From Atkinsonella hypoxylon (taxonomy: Eukaryota; Ascomycota; Sordariomycetes; Hypocreales; Clavicipitaceae), in NCBI GenBank assembly GCA_000729835.1, contig JFHB01000167.1, forward strand, positions 1-64,000: DNA of 64,000 bases, read 5' to 3'. The position numbers and the translations under genes are program-made. Under the pieces are notes generated by a model. That model was not told the origin of the DNA. It saw only the letters and a list, made by a program, of their open reading frames with translations, and did no database searches. This document shows positions 48,769-60,587 of the stretch, in pieces (positions within the stretch are counted from its first letter, which is position 1; the number at the start of each line of letters is the position of its first letter).

Positions 48769-50236
48769 TTATTTGCAACCACCATCGTTTTCGTACGATA
48801 TTTCATAGCGCGTCGTCTTCCAAATTGTCCCATCGGGCTCTGAAACACCAGGCTTCGTGACTGACGTCAGGATGAATTCTTCGCCGATGTTGTCCTTCGT
48901 GTCATGCTGAGCAACGCTGCGATTGTAGCCTTGTCTTTTGGTTGGTCCAGCGTAGGGATACCATTGCTCATCGCTTTGTGGCCGAGACGACCGTTCGGGT
49001 GCCGATTCAACGGCTCTGTTGGAGCCCGAACCACCGCTGCCGGCTCTTGTACGGGACGCGAATGCGTTGGGGAACAACCAGGCGAGAACTATGCGGCACA
49101 TGGGCAGGCATGCACAGATGATGGCGACATTCTGCTCGATCACTGTCCATAGGGTTGAGGTAATGTCGTCTAAAAAGGAGCATTTTGTCAGACTTTTAGT
49201 ATTAGAAGTTTGAGCAAAGCAGTGTGGTTAAACTCACAAGTGATGTCAGGAGTCTCAGTGGAGAAGCTGAGGGTGGTGGCTCTCATGATGGAGGTGATTG
49301 TAACGCTAATATAGTGATCAGTCATAATGACAATCCAGGAGATACGAATCACTGACGGTGTGGACGGCAAATGATGGAAGGGAAAAGGACTGAAGCAAGC
49401 GCGAGAAACACTTACAATCCGCCTAAAGCAAATACGAATATCAACGCTCTCTTTTGATTGATCGGCAACTTGCTTTTCCAGATCGGCTGCATCGGCAAAG
49501 CCAGAATCAAGATGTTTGTTACAATAGAGAAACCGGAGTTGGCATACCAATTCTTGGTCAAGCTGACACAAGTTGGATGCATGCTCTTATCCCATGCACC
49601 TTGAATAGGGTTGCACTGCCAGATGGACGCACCAACTGTAGCAATCATGTATGCAACGATGATGCCCATCAAGACGTAACAACAGATACGGAACCATTGC
49701 TGTACGAATATCCGTAGGTATAGGAGTAGAATGGATGACTTGGTGAGATTGATGGTGATTTTATAAAAAATTTGAGCAACGTAAAATAGCTGTACGACAT
49801 TACAAGTCAGCGACATGAATTATAGAGAATAGGATAAAAGCACTGTTTTACAAAAAAAGATAATTAACTTACTTTCAAAGTCAGTAGTGTGTTGTCCAGA
49901 GATAAGTCCTTGATGTGTTTGCCAAAACCGTAATCGCAAGCAATTAGCATGAGAATCTGCACAACAAGGGTGCATGCCTGTAATGGTCATGTCATGTTAA
50001 CAGATAATACTATAACACTCATAGACTAATAAACCTGCCCCCGTCAAGGCGAGCACCAATATTGTACTCACAAACGATATCAGGATTGTGTAATCATCGG
50101 GACCAAAGCCAGAATCCCTGCATATACGGCCCCAGAACCGGATAAGTAGAAATATAGGGGTCAATACAGAGAAGGCTATGCATGGTACTGTGACCTGACT
50201 GGCGTTGCTCTCGCCTGGCTGGTTGCCAGAAACCAT
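48769..50236 (-). CDS. Pth11-like seven-helix receptor (fungal rhodopsin/SAT4 domain), five exons
   Basis: Exons (minus): 50,236-50,072, 49,977-49,873, 49,789-49,416, 49,305-49,238, 49,169-48,769; 1,113 nt, 370 residues. Introns are 94, 83, 110 and 68 nt with GTGAGT or GTAAGT donors and CAG or TAG acceptors; all phases agree. Seven hydrophobic helices, about 15-37, 48-71, 91-117, 122-147, 170-194, 204-226 and 241-270. Family marks: GPDDYTILISF, YGFGKHI (71-77), LFYVAQIFYKITINLTKSSI (91-110), QCNPIQGAWD (148-157), NQKRALIFVFALGG (201-214), TSIMRATTL and WTVIEQNVAIICACLP (245-260). There is no CFEM domain. The tail after 275 is polar. Such proteins act at the plasma membrane as putative G-protein-coupled receptors; the ligand is unknown. 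The gene model is my own splice reading. Confidence 0.88.
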
Positions 50237-51781
50237 TTGTCTTTAGTTTTTTTTCGCAGGGCTTCTGGAAGTCATCGATGAGTAAATAACCTCTTGGGTG
50301 TATAGGTAGTGGAAACAAGCTTCTTCGAGGCACGGTCACGATATTCGACGAAGAGGCACCAATTGACGACTTATGAGCCCGATCGGCCTCGTGCCATGGC
50401 GTGCAGCACCCTCATCCAAATTTTAATGACTGCCACGCTGATCCTGTCCAATGGTTCGAGACCTGGCAGCCCTAGGCAGTCGAAGGTCGAAAGGAATTAT
50501 TGAGTGTGTATTTCAGGATGTTCTCTGTCTCTCGTCGTGTGAGGTGGCAGGCTAGTGGTGTCATATGTCGTGTGGTTGCGGCAGATGTCCTCTCATGATT
50601 GTGTCTGATAAGTATAGCCGTGAATTATAGTCTTGGAGTTTGTCGAGTTGCACGAATTGTGTTCCAGGACAGTTGCATGTCTTGAGAGAACGAGAATGCT
50701 TCCCAGTTGGCTTGTTTTTGTGCCTAACAAGGCGACTAACGAGGCCGGCAAGGCTCAGGAGATGCCGCCGATGCTCTTACCTCGTGCCACGTCTTTATTC
50801 AGACAGGGCAGGCGGGCAGGCAGGACAGGGCAGAGCACTTCTGTCAGGTATTGACGTGAAAGGACATCTTGATCTTGACCTTGGTTCTTGACACAAAGCC
50901 CATTTGCACCGAAACTTCGAGAGGCATTCTTCGACAGGCATTCTGTACGCTCCAAAACCATTATCGTAAGTAGAGTTGAGTCTATGACGTGAGAATATGT
51001 GCGAGATGAGACGTGAGTCAGTAATTGCGCTCCTGATTGAGTCTTGGTTCATCGATGTACTTTGATTGTAACAGTAAACTAAGGTTAGTCATAGTCGGGT
51101 CACGCCTTCCATTGTTGCACGCTTTGCCCCTGCCTATCAATTCCCTTCCCGCCAAACAGGCACTCACATTTCGTCGCCATGAAAGGCTTTTAACCATACC
51201 TTTGATTTTTACTTTGACCATTCTATAGCGTATTATAAAAATAATAAACGTCATAAAAATCCGGCTATCCGGGTTGTCGGCGGCCATCAGGTCTGTGCAT
51301 CCGGAGAGAACAAGACACACGGCAAGGCAAACCTTGCCATATCAATAAACTCATGCATCTTCTTAGCTTACCTGATACTGAACCGGACGGAAATAGGGCG
51401 TCTTCCGTGGCAGCTTGCCACAGCTCCGCCGTTCTTGTTACTGCAGCTTGATATGTCGAGCCGGCGACACACGTGTCTAGCCAGTGATAGATACAGGCCA
51501 TGGAACTCGCGGTTCTGTTCCCGTCCAGCGCGCATGAGAGGCGCAAGCTATGCACTGCGCAGGTCATGAGCTACCACGATCAGAGTTTCTTCTCACACGC
51601 ACCCTGAACCGAACAAGCCCTAGAAACTACTGACGGCTTCATTGGAAAGGTTCGTTTCAATATTGCCTCAATCCTTGGCTTTCTCTTCTTGATGTAACTC
51701 TTCTCTCTGGTTCAACAGGCCTTGTTTAAAACAGTCCATGTCTCCGGCCACAACCAACCCTCCTTGTGTTACAGTCTCAGC
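50237..51781. other. Long divergent intergenic region between receptor and hydrolase
   Basis: 1.5 kb that must hold both promoters. It has G-rich CAGG/GGCAGG runs (about 50,803-50,835), an AT-rich stretch near 51,225-51,250, and CT-rich sequence just before the hydrolase. A two-exon frame on the minus strand (51,567 to 51,018) can be spliced but has no family support; see rejected items. Confidence 0.5.
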
Positions 51782-52807
51782 ATGAAGCTCTCGCTCTACT
51801 CGAGTCTAGTTACAACTGCGCTGTTTGCTGGCTCAGCATCAGCTCAAGCAACAGGAACCATAGACAACGGACTATTCCCTAACGATCTCAATGGCTCCAA
51901 TTTCACTTATCCTTGGCCAGTCAAGCTGTTCAAGTTCACCAGTCAAAATCAGGACCTCCAAATGGCTTTTATGGACGTCGAGCCAACCTGCAAGCCAAAT
52001 GGGAAAACAGTCGTCCTCTTCCATGGCAAGAACTTTTGCGGCCCAACTTGGGGTCAAACGATTAGCGTCCTGGCTCGCAAAGGCTACCGTGTCATTGCTC
52101 CTGACCAAGTCGGCTTCTGCAAAAGCTCAAAGCCAGAGTCGTACCAGTTCAGTCTTCATCAATTCACCTGGAACACCCGAGGGCTATTAAATGCCGCTGG
52201 CGTTGGCAGTGTCACTATCATTGGCCATTCCATGGGCGCCATGATGGCTGCTCGTTTTGGCCTTCAGTATCCCGACACGATTGATAAGATGGTCATGGTC
52301 AACCCCATTGGCCTGGAAGATTATGTACAGAAGGGAGTGCCCTACATAAGCATCGATCAGACTATTGTCACCGAAGCCGCCTCTACCTACCAATCAATCA
52401 GAGGCTACGAACAGGACGTGTACTATGTGGGCCAGTGGAAGCCCGAATATGACACTTGGGTCAACATGCTCGTCAACATTTACAACGGCCCCAAGCGCGA
52501 TGCCTACGTGAAGATCCAAGCTCAGATCGTCGACATGATTCTTACCTCTCCAGTGTCCCACTACTTTGGCAACATCAAACCACGAACGCTCCTCATTATC
52601 GGTGAGAAAGATAAGACGGCCATTGGCTCGCAATGGGCTCCTCCTGAAGTTGCTGCCAAGCTAGGCCACCTCGACGTTCTTGGTCCCCAAGTCGCCAGCC
52701 AACTGCAAAACGGCCAGCTGTACAAATTCCCGAACCTAGGCCACGCCCCTCAGATAACTGAGCCCCAGGCTTTTCATGAGGTCTTGCTGAAGTTCTTGGC
52801 CGAGTAA
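51782..52807 (+). CDS. Secreted alpha/beta hydrolase, 341 aa
   Basis: Single exon. The ATG at 51,782 is chosen over 51,722 because it opens directly into a signal peptide (MKLSLYSSLVTTALFAGSASA, cleavage about after residue 21). Typical alpha/beta hydrolase layout: oxyanion HG at 81-82 in VVLFHGKNF, APDQVGFCKSS near 106-115, nucleophile elbow GHSMG with Ser150, acid in IIGEKDKT (Asp277) and His321 in NLGHAPQ. The length fits the fold with a cap of about 70 residues (182-255). A secreted esterase or lipase-like enzyme is likely; the substrate cannot be told, and haloperoxidase-type or epoxide-hydrolase relatives share the same triad. N-glycosylation sites are possible at NGSN/NFT near 37-42. 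Confidence 0.9.
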   Translation: MKLSLYSSLVTTALFAGSASAQATGTIDNGLFPNDLNGSNFTYPWPVKLFKFTSQNQDLQMAFMDVEPTCKPNGKTVVLFHGKNFCGPTWGQTISVLARKGYRVIAPDQVGFCKSSKPESYQFSLHQFTWNTRGLLNAAGVGSVTIIGHSMGAMMAARFGLQYPDTIDKMVMVNPIGLEDYVQKGVPYISIDQTIVTEAASTYQSIRGYEQDVYYVGQWKPEYDTWVNMLVNIYNGPKRDAYVKIQAQIVDMILTSPVSHYFGNIKPRTLLIIGEKDKTAIGSQWAPPEVAAKLGHLDVLGPQVASQLQNGQLYKFPNLGHAPQITEPQAFHEVLLKFLAE

Positions 52808-53670
52808 ATGGTATGCGTTGCAAACAGAGATTCACAAGTGAAGGGGTGAGGAAGAACGAAGCGCATCCAGGACGGCAGATGCATCCTTAGTATAGTTATG
52901 ATTATGGCATTTGTAAATTTCGGGTATATCGTAGTTTGACGCTTTCTAAGGCGGCACTGTACAATGCACAAGACACCATTACGGTATGGGATTCTCGACT
53001 TATTCCCTCATTTCTGCTTAGCACTCTACAGAAACACATCTCGTAGCCGGGCTCAATCAGATTATTCAAAGAATAAATCACGCCTGTCATTTACATCATA
53101 TTATCCAAAGATGATCACTGTCCTTCGTCCATAGGTATCTTCTGCAGATAAGTGAAACGCAGCGCAAATATCCCATGCTTGATTCAGCATGCTAGACGTA
53201 CTCACACCGAGCTTTCCCCCCAGTGCCTTGCATTTGTTAGGAGAAGCCAGCCTCAAGTAGCGCATATGCTAGAGCACGCAGACAGTGTGATTCCCGATTT
53301 CTACGTCCATAGTACCTTCAGAGGGCCATCAAGCAAGATGACCCGGTTTAGACTTGGAGCGTGATTTCCATGACATGTACTTGAAATCTGTGTAAGATAT
53401 CGACAGAATACAGAAACAAAAAAAAGGAAAAATTGTAAGAAGTTAGGCTTGTGCTAACAATAGCTATAGTACAAGTGGCTACATGCTTCGCTTAGTAAAT
53501 TGAATAAAACATCGTCGCAAATCGACATTGTATGAACAAAAGAAATAGGTCTGTATTACTAAGAAACCAGAGACCTTGAGTAATAGCAAGAGGATATATG
53601 CGCAAGAGCAAATGAAAACGAAATAACGCGCAAGTCCTTGTGATAAATCGCCAACATTTTCCTCTTCCCA
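52808..53670. other. Intergenic, 3' flanks of convergent genes
   Basis: Between the stops of the hydrolase and the coiled-coil protein. Moderately AT-rich in the second half (53,390-53,600), probably 3' untranslated and polyadenylation sequence. No gene seen. Confidence 0.6.
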
Positions 53671-56232
53671 CTACCGAGCGACTCTTGATACCCATAGGGG
53701 CGTTGACTCAAACTCAGCGTCCTTATCTCGACGCTTCCGGGCACGATACAGCTTCAAGCCCAACTCGTGCTCCTCTTGCTGGATTTCGGCCAGCTCCTTT
53801 CGGAGATTATCCACTTTCTGCTTCTCTTCCTCTCGTTTGCGAATGATCTGACTGCTGGCCAGCAGGCTGTCCTGCGGCATGAGCTCCGTCATTTGCTTGA
53901 TGCTTCTTGTGATGTTAACCCGACGGTGAAATAGGCTGCTCATTTGAGCATCGAGCTGAGATACAAGATCGTTGCTTGACAGTTCAGGCGGCGCGTGCGG
54001 AAGGGGTTTCGACATGGACAAGGTAGATGCCCGGCGACCTGCAGATACGAAATCACTGACTGAACGAGTACGAGGCGCCTCATTGCGTCGGTTGATAGGG
54101 CTATGCTGTGAATCTTGCACTGAGATGCATGGGCTCGACATCTCAATGACTATTGGATGCGCTGAATAAGACGATTTGCGTCGTCCAACCGCGACAGGTC
54201 TACTACGATCCATCATGCCCAGGGCAGGTGGGAGACTAGGGAGTGGTGGCAGATTCGCCTCGCTAGACTGCCGAGGCGTCCCTGGATCCGAGGTCGCATA
54301 AGTCGTGATGCTGAAACGCGATGGTGGTGGGACCCATCCTGCATCAGATCCAGAGTCTGAGGGTAAATGCGTAAGGGCACTTCCTTGACTCGCCGCTCTA
54401 CCTGAAAGGTTCGTCTCTGAAAACCTGTAGTTTGAGGCCGGACTCATACTTAATGAAACAGGCGCAGGCTTTCTCTTTATGACATTCAGGGACGAGCGGA
54501 TTGAGCGCGGCGGATGCGACCTAAGAGCCTGGTCTTGTAGACCGTGCAGATCTGCATCGCAAGATGCGACTTCTTGTGACACGCTTTCATCATCTGGAGG
54601 GCTAGGACACGTCTGTTTGGTTGTCCAAGATTGCTGCTCCCAATCCGGCTGGGCTGGTAGATCTTCTTTGAGCTTGTTCTTGGAGCTGACGTGGAGGAGT
54701 CTTCGCACAGCGCTTCCACTAGTGTTGGTACTTGGTGCTTCGACTCCGCGGTGTGCAGCTCCAGGTCTTCTACCATGACCAAGCCTTTCACTACATTTAC
54801 GGGCAATGGCCAATGAGGCAGCCTTGTAATCGTCCCTCACAGGCTGCACTGTAGCAGCTGGACTGCTAGCTCCATTCCATGAAGGACGGCTGTCGATGGG
54901 ACTCAGCTTCGCTCCGGACACAAGCCGCATTCGCTGACCAATGGATGGTGACAAGCTTTTCTTGCTTTCTTTTGCCGTAAGAGCCGTCGCTGTACTCATC
55001 TCACGTTCCGAATAGCCTCTTGACTGGTGCATAGCCACGCCATCGTCAGAATTCGCCGGGACCTGTCCTGTTTGAACCCGCTGATTCCATGCTCGCTGAC
55101 CAGTTGAGCGCATGCCTAACCGTCTTGGCGGGATACTCGCGTTATGTGCTTGAGTTCCAGCCTGGATAGGTCTTGGAATGCTGACTTTTCGTTTCTGAGA
55201 CGGAAGACTCTGCGTGTCACAACGGCTTCCGCTTAGGACGGCGTGTTGAGAATCATCCAGGCCGTCATCTATGGGCGAAACGTCTCTTGTAACAAGCCTA
55301 CGGAGACTCTAGATTAGTCTTTGCTCTGTAAAGCCATGAATGGCGTGCCGAACGTGTTTCAAGACTGCAACCAAGGTTTCAACGCCACAATACGCTAGAA
55401 CTTACCCGTCTACAGCAGCATCTGAATTGGGCGAGCTAGGTGGTGAAATTTGTAAAGCGGCCGGGCCGCCAGGTCTGTGAGAAGAAGCCAGCTTGTACTG
55501 CGACGCCAGAGGTGACTCCTCCCCGTCGCTCTGACTGGAAATTGAAGACGTCGGCCGCCGAGTAGTAGATCTTTGGGAACTTCGCCGTGTCGGGGTTATG
55601 GCGGTACACACCAAGCCGTCAAGGCTTTGTGAAGGCAACACACTGTTACAGAGTCAGATAAAGTTGAGATCAATGTTGGAATTTCTATCGCTATGACGCG
55701 GTTGAAGTCTGACGCTCCCTTGAGCGCGGCCATCGCCACTTAAACATGGCTGTATCGGATAATAAAAGCCTGCAAAATCCAGCGAGGCGTGGTATTGTGA
55801 CTGTTCGCTTGAACAAAGAACAATAGGTGAAGCCAGGCGAATCAGCCTTGCGGTAAGAACACAAAGCGTGGTCTGTTGCTGAAAATAGCACCGCGGGGCG
55901 TAAGCAGTCTGGTGGTCTCTGCTTGCCGCGCCACAACACAACAAGGGGGCAGAGCAGCGTGTCACTTACACGTCAAAACACTGTTCTTGAGGCACAATTT
56001 TACCCCTCTGAACTGCGTAGCGATACGGGCCTCGAGTATTAAGATTCGAGATGCCGAGAGCGTCCAAAGGTTGTAGGACCTCGTCCTCATCGACATTTGC
56101 CCATAAGGCCTCGTCGGGTCTGTCTACTTGGCTGCTCCTTCGAACCATAGGATGCTGCTTACGTGCACCACCAGGATGAGCCAGGGCTGCGATGCCTGAG
56201 GGCGAACAAGTACTTCGAAGACGGTCCCACAT
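53671..56232 (-). CDS. Ser/Pro-rich protein with C-terminal coiled coil, 708 aa, three exons
   Basis: Exons (minus): 56,232-55,970, 55,642-55,406, 55,297-53,671; 2,127 nt, 708 residues. Introns of 327 and 108 nt have GTAAGT donors and CAG or TAG acceptors in phase; the second has a clear branch site (GACTAATC). The first is long for this type of genome and could hide a small exon. The ATG at 56,232 is the first in-frame ATG with a good context (ACCATCATG). Most of the protein is low-complexity, rich in Ser, Pro and Arg, hence probably disordered. From about 605 to 695 lies a helical segment rich in K, E and Q (IRKREEEKQKVDNLRKELAE) that should form a coiled coil. No enzyme domain is visible. 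A scaffold or cytoskeleton-linked role is conceivable but not shown. Confidence 0.8.
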
Positions 56233-59200
56233 GATGGTGGGTGGGTTTCGGACCAAGTCTGCCAAATGCGAAATGCTGACGAATGATGGACTTGGAACCA
56301 AACAAACGCGAGGCCTCACAAAGGCCCAGTGAAGACGTCTGGTTTCCAATTCGTCCTCGAGCCAGGTTTTGGCTGGTCGATACTTTTTTGTTCGTTTGCG
56401 TACCCTTCGTATGATACCAATAGGGGGGTTTGAGCTTTTGTTTCAGGCAGGCCTGGCCTAGGTCGGCAGCGTCCTGTGAAACCAGGAGACTAAGTGGTAA
56501 AGCTAGTGGCCTCGGCGGCTATCGTCGAATATTCCGTGAAGAAAAGTCGCAAGGTCCAGTTTCGTTGCTTGTTGTAACTCTTGGTCGGCTCACCTAACAG
56601 CAACAGTGACAGCTCATGTTTGTATGCTCTGGGCAGTGATGAATCGAACACAATATGGGGCCCAGCCCTCGGAGTCGTCCGTCCGTTGTTCTTGTGATGG
56701 CACAGCTGTCGGGCGGGTGGTCTGTGTATCAGGAAGAAAAAGAATACCTAGATATTCGTTGCTTGACAATATCAGTGTTGGGACCCCAAGGAGTCAAAAT
56801 GGGTACAGGTACCTCGGTAGGTATTAATTATAAAAGGCAGGTGAGGTGTACAGGTGTACCTACCTGGTACTCTGTCGCGTGGCACGCGGTAATTCAGAAA
56901 GAAGCAAAGCAGGCGGTAGTTCTTTCTGTTCAAGCTGTCAAAGCTTCAAATGCTCGAGTTTATACATGTGCATATATGCATGCGCCAGTGCCAAAGCCAA
57001 AATGCCAAAATGCCAAAATGCCAATGCCGTTGCAAGTGCCCCCCTAACAGTGACGCAAGGAGACGGCCCCGGTCTTGGACCTCCTACCGTTGTCAATCAC
57101 AATGTTGCAGTGCAGGGCAAGCGTGCCAGTGTCACGATTTCATACTTCCTTCGCATTGCACAAACTATTCGCCATGGCGGATGGCTTAGATCGGGTCTAG
57201 TTCCCTTATTGGGATCCCCGTTTCGGAATCCTTGCCGTCTGGTTAGCGTGAGACACAAAGCCACACAGTTGACGGGCCTGAAGCAGCAACCTACAACCAG
57301 ACAGCTCCACGAACTCCTTCCTCCTATCCTTCAACAACCTCTACTCTTTCTAGCGACAGATTGCATCGTCGCTTCAAGAACACGGCATGGAAGTGCGAGC
57401 TTTGGCGCTGGTCATGAAACAATGTCCTGAGCCACAGCCACAAACAATGATTTTCATGGGACAGCCTCGCTCCGACAGCTTGACTTGAGGAGCATCCGGA
57501 TCAGCCCCAGGCACCGGGTGGTTAAATTACATGACGGGTCTTATAGCACCGTGCGGTGAGATCGACACAAATCATGATATGCGAACATACCACGCACGCA
57601 GGCAGTATGGTAAGCTATCAAAGCTATGAAATGGCACGGCTCCCTTGTAACTTTCTCATAGAAACTTTCCCTTCCTTAACGAGGACAGGCAGGCGGCCTG
57701 TGCGAAATTCCGCACGGCTGTTTCAGGTACCTGACACCTATTAATCTCTTGGAAGCCGATAAGACTCTAACGCGGTATCTCATCTCCACAACCCCCTGGT
57801 TCGTTCTCGCAACCTGGAGTGACCGGCCTTTCTATTTCTAGCCTTTCGAAAATATTCCACGCTTAATCACTTTATAACACCGTTTTAGTTGTAGCTACGG
57901 AATAGTACCCGCGAAAACTGGGTAGCCTAGCAGCGATTGACTCAAGCGACACAACACTTCGAATTTAACCATTGTGATGTATCGCAAACCCTTAGAGCAG
58001 CTGAATCGTGAGGCCCTTGGGCCCCTTACTCACGATGCCTTCACTCGCTAGTAAAAGGCTACTAGAGCCACTATTGATGCTAGACTTGCGTTATACCTCT
58101 TTATAAGTCCAAATTGCCAATACTTTGATTATAGTGTCGATTAGTACTGTGGTAAAAAAAAACATAGAGAGAGGTCTCATTGGTATATAATCCCTGTCGG
58201 TACCGCATTGGAGCCATTTTCGCATGCAGACCTTATTTCCACATAGTAATCGCCCACTCTCGAAATCCCTGCCCAAGCCAATTAGCGACGCCGCGCCGAT
58301 TCGCATCCGCTGCAGAATGAGCTAAACCCGAAGGAAGAACAGAAGAACACATCGTCCATGCAGGAACGGTAAAGCACTTAATTATGCACACCACCCTAGT
58401 TAGGCGAAGTCTGTGGATAACAGACTATTGCATGCCCGTTCAGTGGAATTGCCCGAGATATGGAGTCCATAACCAGGCTACTTAGCCTTATTTGTCACAC
58501 AGCTAAGCTCCATCCATAGCATCACCACCAATGTAATGGCCTGCTCTTCTGTGATTGCACGGTTCGGCTCCCTTTCACATGGGAACGAAAAGCTGTTCTC
58601 GTGATGGTGGGTAGTTCGGCTCGTGCCTCTGTCTTCAACCGGGCTATTCCGTATATCTCTTCGGCACTATTCCGTATGTTATTTTAAGTGCCTTTAATTT
58701 TACCAGCTTTCATGTGATTGGATTGAAGCATTGCAAATGTCTAAGAATTCGAGCAGGCTATTATTATCCACACTTTTTACAAAAGGCGCAAAGACAGCCG
58801 AAGCCGAATATGTAGTTAGTATCGAGTCCATCCCCTCTTCCACCATCTGTGCATCACCCCTATCTTGTATGTCAGCTTACCAGGCCCGGAATGTCGTGGT
58901 ATTCTGCATTGAGTATGAGCGCTCGAACACGAGGTCTTTTGTCCCTGTGTCGTTGTGGCTATCGGCAGCCGGCCCTTGCTGCTGGGGATGAACCCCCAAT
59001 ATCGACATCCGGAGTTTTGTGGTGATGCTCAATGAGTGCACTTGTCAGCAGGGCTTCACCCAGACAGGCCGAGGCAGCTCTTCTGACGGTATAATCCCAG
59101 CGTGGCTTGGGCGCTACACGCTAGTATCGTGCCTTTTCAACGTGGGATGGCATGTTGTGCTTCATCGGATGAGAAATCCGAGGCAAGGCCCTTCCCCGAG

Positions 59201-59290
59201 CTTAGTGTGCCAGCCACACCTGACAAGCTGGCACCTTCATTCCAAGCCTGGTCGAAAGTTTATGCCTGTTGAACACAACTCATATTGTTT
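56233..59290. other. 3 kb intergenic region
   Basis: No convincing gene on either strand. It contains a cluster of GGTACC/AGGTACCT-type motifs and their near relatives (56,797-56,872), a short tandem AAAATGCC run (56,990-57,028), and an AT-richer patch with mild RIP-like composition (57,840-58,160) that may be an old repeat fragment. Open frames here lack ATG starts or family features. Confidence 0.5.
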
Positions 59291-59701
59291 TCATAGAGTC
59301 GCCATTAATACCAGAACAACACCCAGCATCAACCCCAAGCTCTTCTTAACCCCAGTCTGACCACCAGCCGAGTTTGTGGCTCCTGAGCCAGAACCATCGA
59401 CGCTCCCGCCATGCTGGATCCTGAACTCGATGGTCAGTCCCGAAGGAGAGCATGACGTGCCCGCAGCACAGTTCATCACTGAGCTCCATCGTCCGCTCGC
59501 GCAGCGCTGGAACGACTTCGTCATGCAGTTCCACTGGCCCTCCTGAGAGCAAGACGAGCCAACTGCTTGCTCCCTCTTGACCAGCGCGTTCGTGAGACCA
59601 ATGCCTATAGGTGCGTCAACTATCTGAGCAGATGCAAAGGGTGTCTTAAGCAACAAGACAATGTCGGCGACGAATAAAGATAGGCAGAATCGCAATGCCA
59701 T
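59291..59701 (-). CDS. Small GPI-anchored cysteine protein with CBM19-like pattern, 136 aa
   Basis: Single exon. Signal peptide 1-25 (ends PFASA), possible Kex2 site KR at 42-43, then a cysteine domain 51-84: C51, C59, C67, C78, C84 with GxWNC, FQRCASGRWS and CAAGTSC. This spacing resembles the chitin-binding module CBM19 of fungal chitinases, but it is shorter and has five cysteines, so one disulfide partner is missing or pairs with another chain. A Gly/Ser/Asn linker (98-114) with a likely GPI attachment site precedes a hydrophobic tail (SLGLMLGVVLVLMATL) that ends the protein. It is probably displayed at the cell wall or membrane, with possible chitin or glucan binding. The family assignment is by pattern only. 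Confidence 0.75.
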   Translation of the reverse strand: MALRFCLSLFVADIVLLLKTPFASAQIVDAPIGIGLTNALVKREQAVGSSCSQEGQWNCMTKSFQRCASGRWSSVMNCAAGTSCSPSGLTIEFRIQHGGSVDGSGSGATNSAGGQTGVKKSLGLMLGVVLVLMATL

Positions 59702-60398
59702 CTTGCTTCAGGGTAGACCAGTTGAGCGAGTCTGTTCCGTTTGATGAATCAAGATAATCGACAAACTGCAAGAACAAATGGGTACCTTGTGGATTATTTC
59801 ACTTCTTTGATCAGATCTCAATCAATGTTCTTCTGGCAGGTTGAGAAATCTCATGGGCGGCGATGGCTAGTAATGACGGAGCGTACATAGTCATATGTGC
59901 CCTCGAAGGCAAGCGAATTGCTGCCCAGCAGAGGTGGATTCCATCAAGAGTGCGTTGGAGAAGGACGGGTGCACATTCATTGCGTTGGGCAAGCAGGCCC
60001 ACGAACCCACTCATGTTGGGAGCAAAGGCATGGCGGTGTATTATTGAAGTCTGTGCCTGATGCCGTGCATATCTGTAACCTGACGGGTCATTGGTTGGAC
60101 GAGATGGCCACAGCTCACTTGGGCTTCCGGACATTTATGAAAGAAATAGGTATCAGCCCAAAGTAAGGAATAAAACTATTTCTATATGTCGCTGATTTGG
60201 CTCCAAAAAAATAAAATTAAAAATTAAAAATTAAAAAACACTTATCGTGCGTAAATATCTCTCACTAAACCGGCGGTCCGGCGGTGAAGCATGGCCCCAA
60301 AACCCCATTGCTCACTGACTGACTGACCAGTCTCGTCAAATTGGCCATAGCCGTCATCGTCCCTACACCTTAACCTCCAACTTCCCCATCCTCAGTCA
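59702..60398. other. Intergenic region, with AT repeat
   Basis: Upstream of the GPI protein gene. Contains an imperfect TTAAAAA repeat (60,208-60,240). Open frames on both strands are short and unsupported. Confidence 0.5.
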
Positions 60399-60587
60399 TT
60401 ACTTCATTATTCTCATCCCTTTCTTCGTCCCTGTGGCCGTTATAAAGAACACCATGCCCATCAGGATGAGAGCCAAGACGCAAATGACAAGAACTATGAC
60501 CACAACGGTGTTGTTTTCAGCCAGGGGGGCCGTCTGAATGGTGATGAGGGTGCTGTTAGGGCTGGAGAATGCTGCGGGAAGGAGCAT
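60399..60587 (-). CDS. Possible small single-pass membrane protein, 62 aa
   Basis: An open frame from ATG at 60,587 to TAA at 60,399. About 30 polar residues (with NST and NNT) are followed by a strong hydrophobic helix (VVVIVLVICVLALILMGMVFF) and a basic tail ending KKGMRIMK. This layout is what one expects for a small type I membrane or tail-anchored protein. An in-frame upstream ATG at 60,731 would give 110 residues, but the added part looks like 5' leader. The sequence before it is CT- and CA-rich, as in fungal leaders. There is no homologue I can name. Confidence 0.4.
   Translation of the reverse strand: MLLPAAFSSPNSTLITIQTAPLAENNTVVVIVLVICVLALILMGMVFFITATGTKKGMRIMK

Noticed and set aside
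51018..51567. Two-exon minus-strand gene upstream of the hydrolase (donor CAG/GTAAGC at about 51,372, acceptor near 51,310)
   Set aside because: The frames join in phase to about 160 residues, but composition is unremarkable, no domain is visible and it overlaps the promoter region of the hydrolase. It could be chance; needs transcript data.
56846..57430. 194-codon plus-strand frame in the 3 kb intergenic region
   Set aside because: No ATG at its start, repeated short words and no domain; not a convincing gene.
57840..58160. tRNA or old transposon gene in the AT-richer patch
   Set aside because: No cloverleaf arms or internal promoter boxes found, and no protein motif could be read; at most a degraded repeat fragment.
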